A stretch of DNA of 64,000 nucleotides from Thamnaconus septentrionalis (Eukaryota; Chordata; Actinopteri; Tetraodontiformes; Monacanthidae), in the NCBI GenBank assembly GCA_009823395.1, contig CM020506.1, positions 19,967,001 to 20,031,000 of the forward strand. The letters are read 5' to 3'. This document shows, one piece after another, positions 24,601 to 36,904 of the stretch. Within the stretch, counting starts at the first letter, position 1, and every line of letters starts with the position of its first letter. A model generated the notes under the pieces. That model saw only the letters and a program-made list of their open reading frames with translations, ran no database searches and was not told the origin of the DNA. Both the position numbers and the translations under genes were made by a program.

Positions 24601-27600
24601 TGCAAAACAAGGAGTAAATCAGGTCTTAATGTTTTAATAGCGATTGTCTCACAGTTCATGAAAATAAAAAGAGCAGATGCTTATCAGAAGGGGAAGGTTT
24701 GGCAATGTCAAAGCCAAATAAAGATCTGTCAAGCCACTTATAAACAGGAACAACACCAGATGTGTCTTAGCCGGGTGGGGAGATGAAAGACATGCGCAAT
24801 CAAAGTCGCATGAAGTTCAGTGTGAAGCTTCCACTGTCAGGGAGGATTTCTGGTGCCATGACATCTGCTGGTATTGGGCCACCGTGTTCAGTTCCAGCCA
24901 AATCAATTCCAGAGTCACATCAGATATCTACCAGGAGATTTTAATGCCAATTAGCTTAGCTTTGTAAAAACTAAATAACATCCCAGCAATGTCACAGGCC
25001 GACTGCAGCGACTGCAGCGAAGAACAACGAGTACGAGACCAGAAATGCAGAATTGATGTAGTATGTTGTGCAAAGGGCTACTGTGCATACAATGAAATAC
25101 TTTGGAATGCCAACCTCTCTGTAGTCTTTCTATCAAAAATAAAGCCTTTCATTTTAGTGATCTTAGATATTGTATGTGTTTAATATTCTGATCTTTTGAC
25201 ACCATGGATTTTTTCATGAGCTGTGAGCCATAATTATCAGGATTCAAACAAAAGTTTTGAAATATTTCACTCGACGTGCAATGATTGAATAGATAAGTTG
25301 TACTTAGAATTCTACTTACAGATATGAACTTTTTAGTAGTTTTTTGAGGTGCACCTTTACATGATGACTTTTAAGCAAACAATTCTGATGTTTGGTTGAA
25401 ATTCACAACCATTTCATATTAGTCACTAATAAAAAATGTCAAGTTATATTCATTTCTTATTAGATTCATGACATTAATTGCATTGTTTAATTTTTGGTCA
25501 CTTTTCTATTGTTTTGAAAAATACACATTAAACAAGGTCTCATAAAATAAGTTGATATGTTTTTGTAGATAATGAAATTATGTGTGACCCACTCTGTATC
25601 CAGTCTAATTAAAGTCCAATGTCAGCCCTAAAATGCAGAGTTAGTGGCATTCTTTTTTTTTGGTGTCATCATATATAAACACTTTTGACTAGAAACATTC
25701 TACGTTTGGATCATTTCTTCTAACTCATGTTTTCATCACATTGTTTTTTTTTTGTGTCAACATTTTTCTCTCTCTCTCTTTTTTTTGTTTTCTACCCCTA
25801 CGGCATTGCACACACTCACTGTGTACAGTACAGTATTTCTGTGCCCTCCTTCCCAAATGTGAGTGCCCGTGATTCCCCGCAGGAACAGGATGAAGAACAA
25901 CGAGTACGAGACGGTCGAGCACGTGGACTCCGACCTGACGCTGATGCTGGAGAACGCCAAGCGCTACAACGTTCCTCACTCCACCATCTACAAGCGGGCG
26001 CTGAAGCTCCAGCACATTCAGCAGGTGGGTTCCCCAGTGAGGAGCCTCTCACCGCTTGAGCAATCAGTTGACAATCAACCATGCACACTGAAAAGCAGCA
26101 GTGCCTTGCTCACCGTTTAGATGAAGAGAAAGGAGCTTCTGCAGAGGGACGACGACGACGGAGACAGCATGATGTCCTCGTCCACGTCCGACACCAACAG
26201 CATAAAAAGAAAAAGGTCCGTGCATTTTTGCGACGGCTCTCCTTTACTTTCACAACCGCAAAAGTTCTCCGCATTTATTCCTCCCACGCGTTCCGTTCCC
26301 AGCCACAAGAAGAACACAAAGAAGAACCGAATGAAGATCCTTTTTGCTGCGGTGACCGAGGCGCGAGAAGCCGGGAGCGGCCGCAGGCTGTGCGACCTCT
26401 TCATGGTCAAGCCCTCGAAGAAGGACTATCCCGACTACTACAAGGTCATCCTCGAGCCAATGGACCTCCGGACCATCGAGCACAACATCCGCTCAGACAA
26501 GTACATGACTGAGTACGCCATGGTGGAGGACATGAAGCTGATGTTCCGCAATGCCCGCCACTTCAACGAAGAAGGCTCACAGGTAGGTTCTTCTTGCCTT
26601 GTTAAGTTCATCCTCGTCTTCTACAGACCCATTCATTGTCAGTGTTGGGGAGTAATCTACTACTAAGTAATCCACAACTGTAATTAAACTACTTTTTTAG
26701 TAACGGAGGAATGTAACGGGATTACTGTGGCAAAACTGGTGATTATATCATAATTACTTTATCAAGTAGCGACTCCATTAATTCTCTGAAATATTTTGCT
26801 AGCTTAAAATGTATTGTTATCCACAAAATGTCTGAAATTTATATAAACAACCAAAAGCAACAATGTCGCAGATTGTGCATGCAAAGTCATTCACGCACCA
26901 AAACAAGCATGGCGGTGGCAAAAGAAAAAAACAGCGTTTGCGTCTGTAGCTGGAAATACAAACATTATTTTGAGTTCATCTCGTCTAAATCAAAGAATAT
27001 TGTGGTTCCTTGTGCGTTATGTGCAGGAAACAAGACACTGTCAACTGTCACCTTATCTTTTTAAACTAAAGTAATTAGTAATTGATTACTCATGAAACAA
27101 AGTAATTGGTAATCTGTAGTTGGATTACTTCGTGGAGTAATCCCAACAACACTATTCATTGTGTACAAATATTACAAGCCCAGCAAGAATGTGCGCGCCG
27201 CATGGGTTCAGAAACTGTCACTCCAGATGAGCGAAGAGCATAGATGCCCACAGTCCCTCACCTGATAGTTCAGAATATGCGCTTTTGTTGCTGGTAAAAG
27301 ATCCAATGTGTAAAATTTGATTTATGATTTTTATGTTGGTCAAAGCTTAATGTACTGCCCATGAATGCATTAATAAAAGTGTATAATCGCAGTACAATAA
27401 AAGTCGATTGGTTTTCCTACCCCTTACATCTATGTATATAGGTACATAAGGGTATTATTATGAAAAACACTCGACGCCACTGTTGGTTCTATTTTCACAG
27501 CCAACAGTCCTACTACAAGTAGTAAGTGTTGAACTCCGTTAGTGTGCCCCCAGTGCAACTGCACATCAGCATTCTGATTGGATGCAATGTTGATTTCCAA

Positions 27601-30600
27601 TAGATTTGCCAGGAAAGTCATAACTTTGGTTGTTTTTTTGTTTTTTTGAGCTACTTGAAGCAAACAAAACAGCACAGATCTTTATGATTTGTTGTGTGTT
27701 TAATTGAAGAAGACCAAAGAAATGGTCTCCAGGTATTCTGCCTTCCATTTAGAGCTGAAGCAAAGTGATGTTCTCTCTTCGACTTTGTGAGTGTGCATAT
27801 TTTCTGTGGCGTTGCACTCGGAGGGGTCTATTCTTCTCTCTGAGAAAGCTTACATCCTACTGTAAGGCTCTTGCAATGACGGTCTTCTTCCATTGAGGTG
27901 TACAATGACGCGGACATCTTGGAGAAGGTACTGAGCGACAAGCGCAGGGAACTCGGGCCTGCGACGGATGACGACGACACGATGTCCCCAAAGTTGAAAA
28001 TACGTACGTCACTCAAATCAGATCGGGCAGATTTCCCTCCCTCAATCCTGATCTTGCTCTCCCGGGACTGACGTACACTATTGTTTGTTTTACTGCAGGC
28101 AAGAACAGCATCACTCTCAAAAAGTCCAAATACTTGACGCCGCTGCAGCAGAAGCTGAACGAGCTCTACGAGAGTGTCAAGAACTACACGGATAAACGGG
28201 GCCGGCGCCTCAGCACCATCTTCCTGCGGCTGCCGTCCCGCACCGAGCTGCCCGACTACTATTTGGCCATCAAGAAACCCGTGGACATGGAGAAGGTCAA
28301 GAGCCACATGCTGGCCAACAAGTACCAGGATGTGGACGCGCTGGTGGAGGACTTGGTGCTCATGTTCAACAACGCCTGCACGTACAACGAGCCCGAGTCG
28401 CTGATTTACCGCGACGCCCTGGTCCTGCACCGGGTGCTGCTGGAGACCAGGCGCGACCTGGAGGGCGGCGACGACGCCCACCTCCCCGACGTGCCCCGTC
28501 TCATCCAGGAGCTGATCCGCAGCCTCTTCGTGTCTGTGCTCGGGCACCAAGACGACGAGGGCCGCTGCTACAGCGACTCGCTGGCGGAGATTCCCGCCGC
28601 CGACGCCGCCAATCCCGACAAGCCGCGGCTCAACTTCGAGATCATCAGGAGCAACGTGGACCGAGGCTGGTACAAGAGACTCGACGTGTTCCAGGACCAC
28701 ATGTTTGAAGTGCTGGAGAAGGCCAGACGTTTGAATCGGTGAGGCGCTCTCACCCCGTCTCTCATCTTATGCAAAGCGAGCTTCCTCTCAGCTCTGGTGC
28801 TGCTGAGGTAGATGTGCATTAAAGCAGCATTCTTCAACTGGTGGCTCGCAAAGCTGCCCAAGCCGCCCCCCCGCCCCTCTTTTCCTTTAAAAAAAAAAAA
28901 AAGGGATTTAAAAAAAATAAAACGAGGGAATCTGGTTAATTTTCAAAATAAAAACAATTTTCAAAATAAAATACCGCTATTGACTATCGATATTGCAATC
29001 ATATTTGTGTACTTTATATTTGTCAGTATCTAGTATCAGAGTACGAGAGAGGAAACAAACAAACATACACACATACACACATACATACATACATAGACGC
29101 ACGTGCGATGAAGCGGCACACAGTGAAATGGCCAATCTCGCACGCCAGTGAAAAGGAATTGTTTTATTTGTAAACTTTAATGGCTAGGAGCATTGGCTCG
29201 AGAATACCTCCAGGTTTGTGTTTTTTCTTGGAGAGTATCTGGACAGTTTAAGTATGTAATTGTTTTGGAATTTTCCAATGAAAATAAAAATAGAATATTT
29301 CCACAAAGGAATTATTATTGTTCTCTCCAAATGTTCCTAGAGTATAAGAAACACAATAAATATCTTGTTAAGTTACATATAGAGCAAGGTGAATAATTTG
29401 CACTGAATTTGCGATTAATCGCAAGTTAACTCAGGACACTAATGCGATTAAACGTGATTAAAAATTTTAATGGACTGACAGCCCTAATATGTATGTATAT
29501 ATGCAGGACACGCAATTTAATAATTTATTTACTGCACATGATAGGAAGTGGGCTAGCATTTGTAGTTTTGTGGAATAAATTTAAGTCGTGACTTCATGTT
29601 AGGGAAAAAATGTGGGTCCTGAGACTCCACCAGTTGAAAACCACTGCATTCAAGAGAATTCTAATAATTAAAGTTCTCTTTCACACTGTGACCCCCCCTC
29701 ACCTCCCCCTTGCAGGACAGATTCGGAGATCTTTGAAGATGCTGTGGAGCTCCAGCAGTTCTTGATCCGAATCCGAGATGAGCTGTGCAAGAACGGAGAG
29801 ATCCTGATGTCTCCTGCCCTCAGCTACTCCGGCAAACATCTGCACAGCGACGTGGACAAGGAGAAGAAGGAGAAACTTCCCAAGGAGTTTGAGGAGGATA
29901 AAATCAAAAGGGAAGAGGAAAAAAGAGGTGCTTGCTTTAAATATATTTGAAATCAGCGTTTCTCAACTGTTGGGTCGCGACCCAAAAGTAGGCCGCAGCT
30001 TTGTGGACTTTGCGGACAACCCTTTTTAAGGGATTTTAAAATACATATTTTTATAGAGAAAATGTTGGACATTTATTTTGCAGGACACACAATTCAATTC
30101 AATAAGTTCAATAATTTCTTTGCTACACGTGACAGAATGTGGGTGAGTGATTCTATGTTTGTGGAATAAATTTGGGTCGCGACTTCACGATAAGGAAAAA
30201 ACTGGTGGGTCCTGAGACTCCACCAGTTGAGAAGCACTGTATCGCGGCATCGCTTCACTGGGTTGAATGTGAATCCTCAGAAGCCGAGAAAAGAGACGAC
30301 TCTGTTGGAGGATCGTGGCAGTCGAACCTGCAGCGCACGTACAGCCAGGACTGCAGCTTCAAAGACAGCATGTACCACGTGGGAGACTATGTGTATGTGG
30401 AGCCGGCAGAGCCGAACCTCCAGCCTCACATCATCTACATTGAACGCCTGTGGCAAGATGACACCGGTGAGTCTTCATTCTTGTCTTAATGAAATCGATC
30501 AGTTTTATTTATTTTGTTGTTCTTCACAGAATCATTGTCCCTATCAAACTCACAGGTGAGAAGTGGCTCTATGGCTGTTGGTTCTACAGGCCAAATGAAA

Positions 30601-33600
30601 CCTTTCATTTGGCCACCAGAAAGTTCTTGGAAAAAGAAGTTTTCAAGAGTGACTATTACAACAAAGCTCCCATCAGTAAGATCCTGGGCAAATGTGTTGT
30701 TATGTTTGTAAAGGTAAAGGCCGCTTTCGTCTTGCGCGTTTGTTTTATCTTTTTTTTTTTTCCCCCAAATTGATTGTCTGATCAAATGTTTTTCATCATG
30801 TGTGGCACTGAAGGAGTACTTCAAACTTTACCCTGAGGGCTTCGGGGCGGAAGATGTGTACGTCTGTGAGTCCAGATACTCTGCCAAGTCCAAGTCCTTC
30901 AAGAAGATCAAAATGTGGACCATGCCCTTGAGCTCTGTTCGGTTCCTACCCAGAGACGTGCCTCTACCTGTCGTCCGTGTGGCATCCATGTTTGCCCTCA
31001 AACAGGAGGAGAAACCGCCAGAGGTGCTCGACGAAGAGAAAATGGAGGAAGTTAATGTAGATAAGGTAGATACCTTTTTTCCCACCTGCTTTTTCTGGGT
31101 TCCGGGTGCACATGAATTTGCCGTTTCAAGTCTATTTTGTGCCTGCAGGAGAGGGAGGACGTGCCCATGGACATAGCTAATGGAGAACCAGGGTGTCAGT
31201 ACTATGAGCAGCTCTTCTACAACAACTCCTGGCTCAAAGTGGGAGACTTTGTTTACATAGCTTCACATGGACTGGTGCGCCACCGAGTGGGCAGGTGGGG
31301 TAAATATATAAGTCTATTCGATTGCAAAGTGTACAGCATGGGAATGTTTTTTGTGTTTTTTATTCCAAAATGAGGATTAGTATAAATGAATCATCTGTTT
31401 ATTTTATTACAAGTTTTTGTGCCGCCATTGTTGGAAAGTATGAGAAACCATGAGCTGTGGCATAGAACGATGGTACATAGACTTCCAGTGTGTCAAACAT
31501 GCAGCACGTTTAAAAAACCCCAAAATAAAACCCTGAACAGGATTGAAAAAATGTGGATACGGGATGAAGCAGGCTACTTTTTTGGTCCAATCTTCATCCA
31601 TCCAGAGGAAACGGAGCATGAGCCCACTAAGATGTTCTACAAGAAGGAAGTGTTCCTCAGTAATCTAGAGGAGACTTGTCCCATGACCTGCATCATAGGT
31701 AACCTCCTCACTTTACCCTAGACGTTAGCATTAGCATGTTGGGCTTTTTTTTTTTCTTTTTTAACAGTGTAGTAGCGGTGTATTAAGCTCCGTGCTTGCC
31801 TTGAAATGTTTCTCCACTTTTGTTTTTGCAGGGAAATGCGTGGTGCTATCCTTCAAGGACTACCTGTCCTGTCGGCCAACTGAAGTGGCTGAAGAAAATG
31901 TCCTGCTCTGTGAGAGCCGCTACATTGAGAGTGAGAAGCAGATGAAGAAGTTCAAGGGTCTCAAGCGCTTCTCACTGTCTGGGAAGGTGCTGGAGGACGA
32001 AATCTACTATTTTAGGTGATTAAGCTTGACAAAAAAAAACACACTTCCTGTCCTACCGTTGAGTTGATTTCTCAAATAAGTCCTCCTAGATGTTTGCCAC
32101 AAAGGTATTTTTCTCTCACTCTTGTCTACAGGAAGCTCATAGTCCCCCAGAAGGAGCCCTCTCCTCTGTTGGACAGGAAAATTGAGGTACTGGAGGCCAA
32201 GTTTGCTGATATGACTGACGAGGAGTTGGAAGATCTTGGGGATGATGACGGCGATCTCGGGGACCAGTCGCTTCCTCTCATGCAGTCCTCCTTGTCTGGC
32301 GACATGGACATCATGGCTTACACTCCTCCGCAGGTTGGCGTCGATTGGAAACTCCCACTGTCGAACGACAAGCCAATGTACGCCTTGTTCCATTTTCTAA
32401 TGACCCCATCGTTTGGATTTCAGTCCACGCCAAAATCCATGAAGGGCCTTTCAAAGAAGGAGGGCTCGAAGCGGAAGATCAACATGAGCGGCTACATCCT
32501 GTTCAGCAGCGAGATGCGAGCGGTCATCAAAGCGCAGCACCCGGACTTCTCGTTTGGAGAGTTGAGTCGCCTGGTCGGCACCGAGTGGAGGAACCTGGAG
32601 AGTTCCAGAAAGGCTGAGTATGAAGGTGAGCTTGCCGGCCGATCGCTTTACTCCTCCTGGAGACTGTTGTGTTCCTTCCGTCACACTGTGCCTCTCTCCT
32701 TGTGCAACAGAGCGAGCAGCTAAGGTGGCCGAACAGCAGGAGCGCGAGAGGGCCCACAATCAAACGTCCCCAAGAGCAGGTACCCCAGTAGTGGCTCTGA
32801 TGGGAGTGGTGCCTCCCCCAGTTCCCATGGCGATGCTAAATCCCTGCATGACGCCTGTGTCAGGTAACCCCTCGTAGATGACGACGGATCCCCAGTGCAC
32901 CCTTAAGATGGAATATGAAGCTAAACTACTAGACGCATGAGCATGTTTCATACTCCTCACCTTATCCACGCCTGCATGTTTGCACTGCTTTTCGTGTTTT
33001 ATTTTCTCAAATCATTTGAGGGAACCTTGACTTGCCGCACTTAATATAGCAAGTTATTATTATTGATGCAAAAAGCATTTCCCTAATAGGGAAGGTCTTG
33101 TGTGTAATCAGGTTGGAGGAGGTTGCAGAAGCATGCAGCTCCTCCATGATCAAACATCAATATGTGCAGTTGCCAGCCTCCGGAATGACACAGATTGCTG
33201 TGATTTTGAAAACAATCAATACTCAATAGTGCAAAATTCCACCAGCGATCAGACAAGCCACTGCTGAAGGCATCTGCAGCAGTTGCCTTGCTGTAAATTG
33301 CACACTGTGATTGGGTTCAGGTACCTGGTGGAATTATGCACCACTGATTTTCATATTGGGTTTAAAAAATTCACAAATTGACAAATTTACAGTGGGCTTT
33401 TGAATCTAGTACTCGGTGGCACTGACCATTGCAACATACTTTTCTTGTCAGGCAGTTATTGAATTAATCATTTATGTAAATGAATAAATAGTGTCCCTTA
33501 ATTTTTTGAGTAGTGCAATAGTTAGTGCCTACCCGCAGTGTATGTGCACCAATTTTCAGATTTTGCTTTATATTTGTGTGGCCCTTAATCCAACATCAGT

Positions 33601-35473
33601 GATAACAATCTAGGAATGATAAAAAACTAACAAATTGTTGCATGTTTGGTATTGAGATGTCTGGTGGCATGTTTGACTGATGCATGTTGCTGTCCTGTGT
33701 TACTACTGTCCCTCCTCAACAAGGTATGATGGGTGCATACACATCAGCTATGTTGGCCTTTCCAGGGACATGTTGCAGGCATGGTTAGTATGACCCACAT
33801 GTCCATGCATTGCCTTGCATTTTCCCAACATCTCCTGCTCCGTATGCCTGGGTTCTCTGGAATGCCGTTCATTGGTAAAATAAAATTTCCATCATAGCCA
33901 CCTCACCCGTCACGTAGTTGCGTCCTGTCTACCAATCTGACTCACTGGAGGGGCTACCTGAACCAATAGGCTGAGCTTCTTGAGCTTCTTCGCGATGAGG
34001 CTGTTCAGACCATAAGACCTCGACTGTGGCTCATTACAAGTGTGCCACTCACTTCTGGACTTTTTGTCACAACAAAGATTTTTTTTTTTTTTTCTACGAA
34101 CTTTGGTTATTTGCAATTTGAAATCCCAAGACTTCAAATGTAGCATCAAGGGGCCTTCTTACTGTTTTCAACCACGTCTTGATGCTGAATATCTCCACAG
34201 GTGTCAGTGGTTCGGGGAGTGGAAACATTCATGGATTGCAGGTAAACTCAAACTCAGGCCATATGTGAAGTTACTACCTGTGCTGACTTGATGCAAGATA
34301 CTGTGTATACCTTTGTATTGGCAGACATATGGCAATGAGATTTTATTAATAATTTAATTCTACTTCCTTCTTTTAAACATTTTCAGAAACTTCTAAAAGT
34401 ATTTACGTTACAAAATTGAGTCTTTGTGCAATGAATGTACAGGAACACCCTCAAATATGCGAATGTGCACGGCAACAATAGCTTTGAGACAAACTTCTTT
34501 CTTACGAAGGCAGCTGGTGCAGTAACAGTTTTTAGTTTCATCTACCAAGTTAATCACGTGCTACGTAGACGACTAATGGACGTACTTTTTGGCTGCCAAA
34601 ATGTAAGTCAGTGATGTATTTTACTTGCGCTTCTGCTTCAATGTGTCGTGACCGTGTTTGTTGCGCCAGGGGAATCAGGCTCCGCCTCCCTACCCAGGAC
34701 ACGGCCAGCTGGGACAGCCTGCGCTCCAGCAGCCCTCAAGCCCAGTGTTTGTGTCCCCGCCAGCCAAGTCTCAGCGGGTGCTCCACTCTGAGACGTACCT
34801 CAGATACATTGAAGGCCTCAACGCAGAATCCCCTACCGTTAGCAAATGGGACCAAACACTCTCAAGTAATTTTTTTATCTTTACGTATAAGAAGATGACT
34901 AAAAACGAAATCCCGCACACGTGGCCAACTTGCAAACTTTTTATTGCGACGTTTCAGTCGGAGACCTTTCTCAAGCTTTTGCTTGCAAAGTTGGCCACGT
35001 GTGCAGGATTTCATTTTTGACAGTTCGGACTTTATTGTCACCCTCCGACGCACCGGCCGCGTCTATAGATGTTGCCTCTTACATATAAGAAGATGAAATC
35101 TTTATAGATTGATGATCTCATTGAATGGTGAAAAATTCACAGTTATTTTGTATTACCCCCAAAAATGGGAAAAAAAAATAAATAAAAAAATCTTTAATTT
35201 TAGCTTGAAATAGTTTGTTAATAGTACCCACATTTTTGGTAATGCAGTCAACATGAATAAATTCTAATCATTTGAAAAGAGCTTTAATGGCTTGTTTTTG
35301 CTCCCTTAGTTAAAAAACAAGATGTGCGCCTGACAAAAGAGCAAGAAAGCAGGCTGCCAACCCACTGGCTGAAGAGCAAGGGGGCCCACAAGACGATGGC
35401 GGATGCACTTTGGCGAATCCGTGACCTGATGCTGCAAGACACTCTCAACATTCGTCAGGCACACAACCTGTAG
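21661..35473 (+). CDS. pbrm1: Protein polybromo-1 (BAF180), PBAF remodeler subunit
   Basis: Nuclear chromatin-targeting subunit of the PBAF SWI/SNF complex. Coding exons: 21661-21801, 21927-22024, 22094-22241, 22356-22505, 23346-23462, 23553-23621, 23704-23802, 23881-23966, 24042-24127, 24217-24433, 25883-26024, 26121-26215, 26303-26582, 27898-28003, 28099-28738, 29716-29927, 30281-30466, 30556-30713, 30814-31065, 31149-31294, 31541-31698, 31832-32015, 32132-32333, 32424-32625, 32711-32863, 33779 (or 33724)-33874, 34201-34241, 34670-34865 and 35310-35473. The product is about 1607 residues (human 1689). It starts [18 protein letters not shown]. Five bromodomains show PDYY plus NA(K/R/C) motifs; a sixth spans exons 15-16. 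Two BAH domains lie at about 905-1040 and 1110-1240. An HMG box ([17 protein letters not shown]) is in exon 24. The C-terminus is [20 protein letters not shown]. Exon 7 uses a GC donor. Exon 26 is ambiguous. Confidence 0.96.
26640..27154. mobile_element. Non-autonomous hAT-type element, copy 1, in pbrm1 intron 13
   Basis: The ends are CAGTGTTGGGGAGTAATC and, inverted, TAGTGTTGTTGGGATTACTC. They are flanked by the 8-bp direct repeat TTCATTGT (26632-26639 and 27155-27162). An 8-bp duplication with CAGTG-type termini is the hAT signature. Length is 515 bp. Around 26828-27064 a short open frame reads [22 protein letters not shown], resembling the start of a transposase BED-type zinc finger, so it looks like a deleted relative of an autonomous element. 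Confidence 0.85.
28825..29646. mobile_element. hAT-like element in pbrm1 intron 15
   Basis: It starts CAGCATTCTTCAACTGGTGG and ends CTCCACCAGTTGAAAACCACTG, an imperfect terminal inverted repeat. Flanks CATTAAAG (28817-28824) and CATTCAAG (29647-29654) match at 7 of 8 bases. It shares its last 90 bases and several internal blocks with the element at 29954-30239. An internal segment ending ACTGACAGCCCTA near 29487 may be a nested insertion. Confidence 0.7.
29954..30239. mobile_element. hAT-like element in pbrm1 intron 16
   Basis: It starts CAGCGTTTCTCAACTGTTGG and ends CACCAGTTGAGAAGCACTG, with GGGTCGCGAC blocks inside. It is a shorter relative of the element at 28825-29646. I found no matching target duplication. 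It ends 41 bp before the exon 17 boundary. Confidence 0.65.
34897..35022. repeat. Large fold-back inverted repeat in pbrm1 intron 28
   Basis: Arms 34897-34937 and 34981-35022 are inverted copies of about 41 bp with few mismatches, sharing the core CACACGTGGCCAACTT. The 43-bp loop contains TTGCGACGTTTCAGTCGGAG. It starts 31 bp after the end of exon 28, so it would form a strong hairpin in the pre-mRNA. Confidence 0.85.
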
Positions 35474-35698
35474 CATGTTTGTTCCATGAGCCTCTGGTCC
35501 CCTTGTGCCTGTGAAACAGGAAGAGGACTAAGCTCTCTAAAAGTTTTCATTTTGCTGTTGGAAAAAAAAAGTGCTGTCTTTCATGCTTTTTGTGTTCAAC
35601 CAACTTTTTTTAAAATTTAGTTTTACATTTTATGTATTCTGTACTAAGTGCATTATTAACAACTGTCATTTTGTGACAATTGCCTTCATGCGTTCATG

Positions 35699-35704
35699 AT
35701 TAAA
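35699..35704 (+). promoter_or_regulatory. Candidate pbrm1 poly(A) signal
   Basis: ATTAAA lies 226 bp after the pbrm1 stop codon. No AATAAA closer to the stop was noted. Confidence 0.4.
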
Positions 35705-36089
35705 TTGTGAAGTGCTTGCAACTAGTGTCAGTCATTTATGCAGGAGAACCCACATATAACGCTGTCTGAATTACAGCCCTATAATATATTACAGTGTAAT
35801 GTAAAACTGTGGACCAGTTAATGGACCAGTTTAGGCTCACCGTATTTTCATCACCCAAAACCAGGGCACTTGGCCCAGCAATGAAATACTCCAAATGATA
35901 CTCGCAGTCTATTCAAAGATGTCTATTTTTAACGTATACCTCCACCTCCTCTGAAAAACGAGAACCAGAACATTTTCATCATTTTGTATTTATTTATTTT
36001 AAAAGGTCCGTCTAGAAAAACAGAAGTACATGTAAAAATAGGTGGCAGGCCGAGTAGAGATTTTGATAATATGCTTACCTCTATGGGGA

Positions 36090-36248
36090 CCGGGTGTGAC
36101 GTAACACTTCCGCCTGACTTCTGCGCCTGCGCAGTGCGCTCGCCGCGCAGTTCTTCGTGCCTGAGACATTTGAAAGCTGTTGAGTCAAGCACGTCTGTGC
36201 GGGCTGCAGTGCCTTTCCATACCAAGCTGTTAGTGTTTTACTGGAACG
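36090..36248 (+). promoter_or_regulatory. cse1l core promoter and 5' non-coding exon
   Basis: The segment holds a CRE-like TGACGTAA (36097-36104), an ETS-like CACTTCCG (36105-36112) and the NRF1 motif TGCGCCTGCGCA (36122-36133). This is a typical housekeeping promoter arrangement. A splice donor AACG|GTAAGA ends a non-coding exon at 36248. The next exon begins at 36898 after CTCTAG, seven bases before the start codon. Confidence 0.7.
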
Positions 36249-36904
36249 GTAAGACGTCCAAAAGCTTTAGCGACTGTCAATATCGAGAAAGGAGGAGCGC
36301 AACAACAGTATTATACAATATGAAAGTGTAGTTTTGTAAATGTGCGTCTGTTTTTATTTTATTTTATATTACTTACTTTGGAGTTAGCTGACAACATTAG
36401 CCAGCTAGCGCTATCACTAGCTGGCTGCTGTGGAGACGGCTATTCACTGAGAAGTGGGGCGCTGCTTCTCCATGCCACTCTAGGTGTATGATGTCTTGTA
36501 CATTAACATATATTTTTGCTTAAAAGTTTATTTATACCTTGCTATGTGTTATGAGAATCATGTGTTTAGTATTACATGCTCCGAAGACCACGGAGTCCAC
36601 TTGGTGCTAGCCGAGAAATGATCATGCATCCACCGGTTTGACTTAGCGGGGCCAAGTGGGCTAATGCCAGCCTCATTCATTTCACCACAGCTAGTCGAGC
36701 TAGATTAGCCGCTAGGAAGCTAACGTTAACGGTATGCCCAAAGCATGAATCACCAGGCGAGAGCGGTGTGGGATTAAACGTGTGAATGTTTTAATAACAC
36801 TAACAACATTTACCGTATGTTTGGGCTCTTGACATAACACCTTCACTAGTTTTCTTTTTGACCTAATCTTTCTGATCTCTCATTTGCTTACCTCTAGTAA
36901 AAAC

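Noticed and set aside
27828..28700. A 290-codon minus-strand open frame
   Set aside because: It is antisense to the large pbrm1 exon 15 and results from its high GC content.
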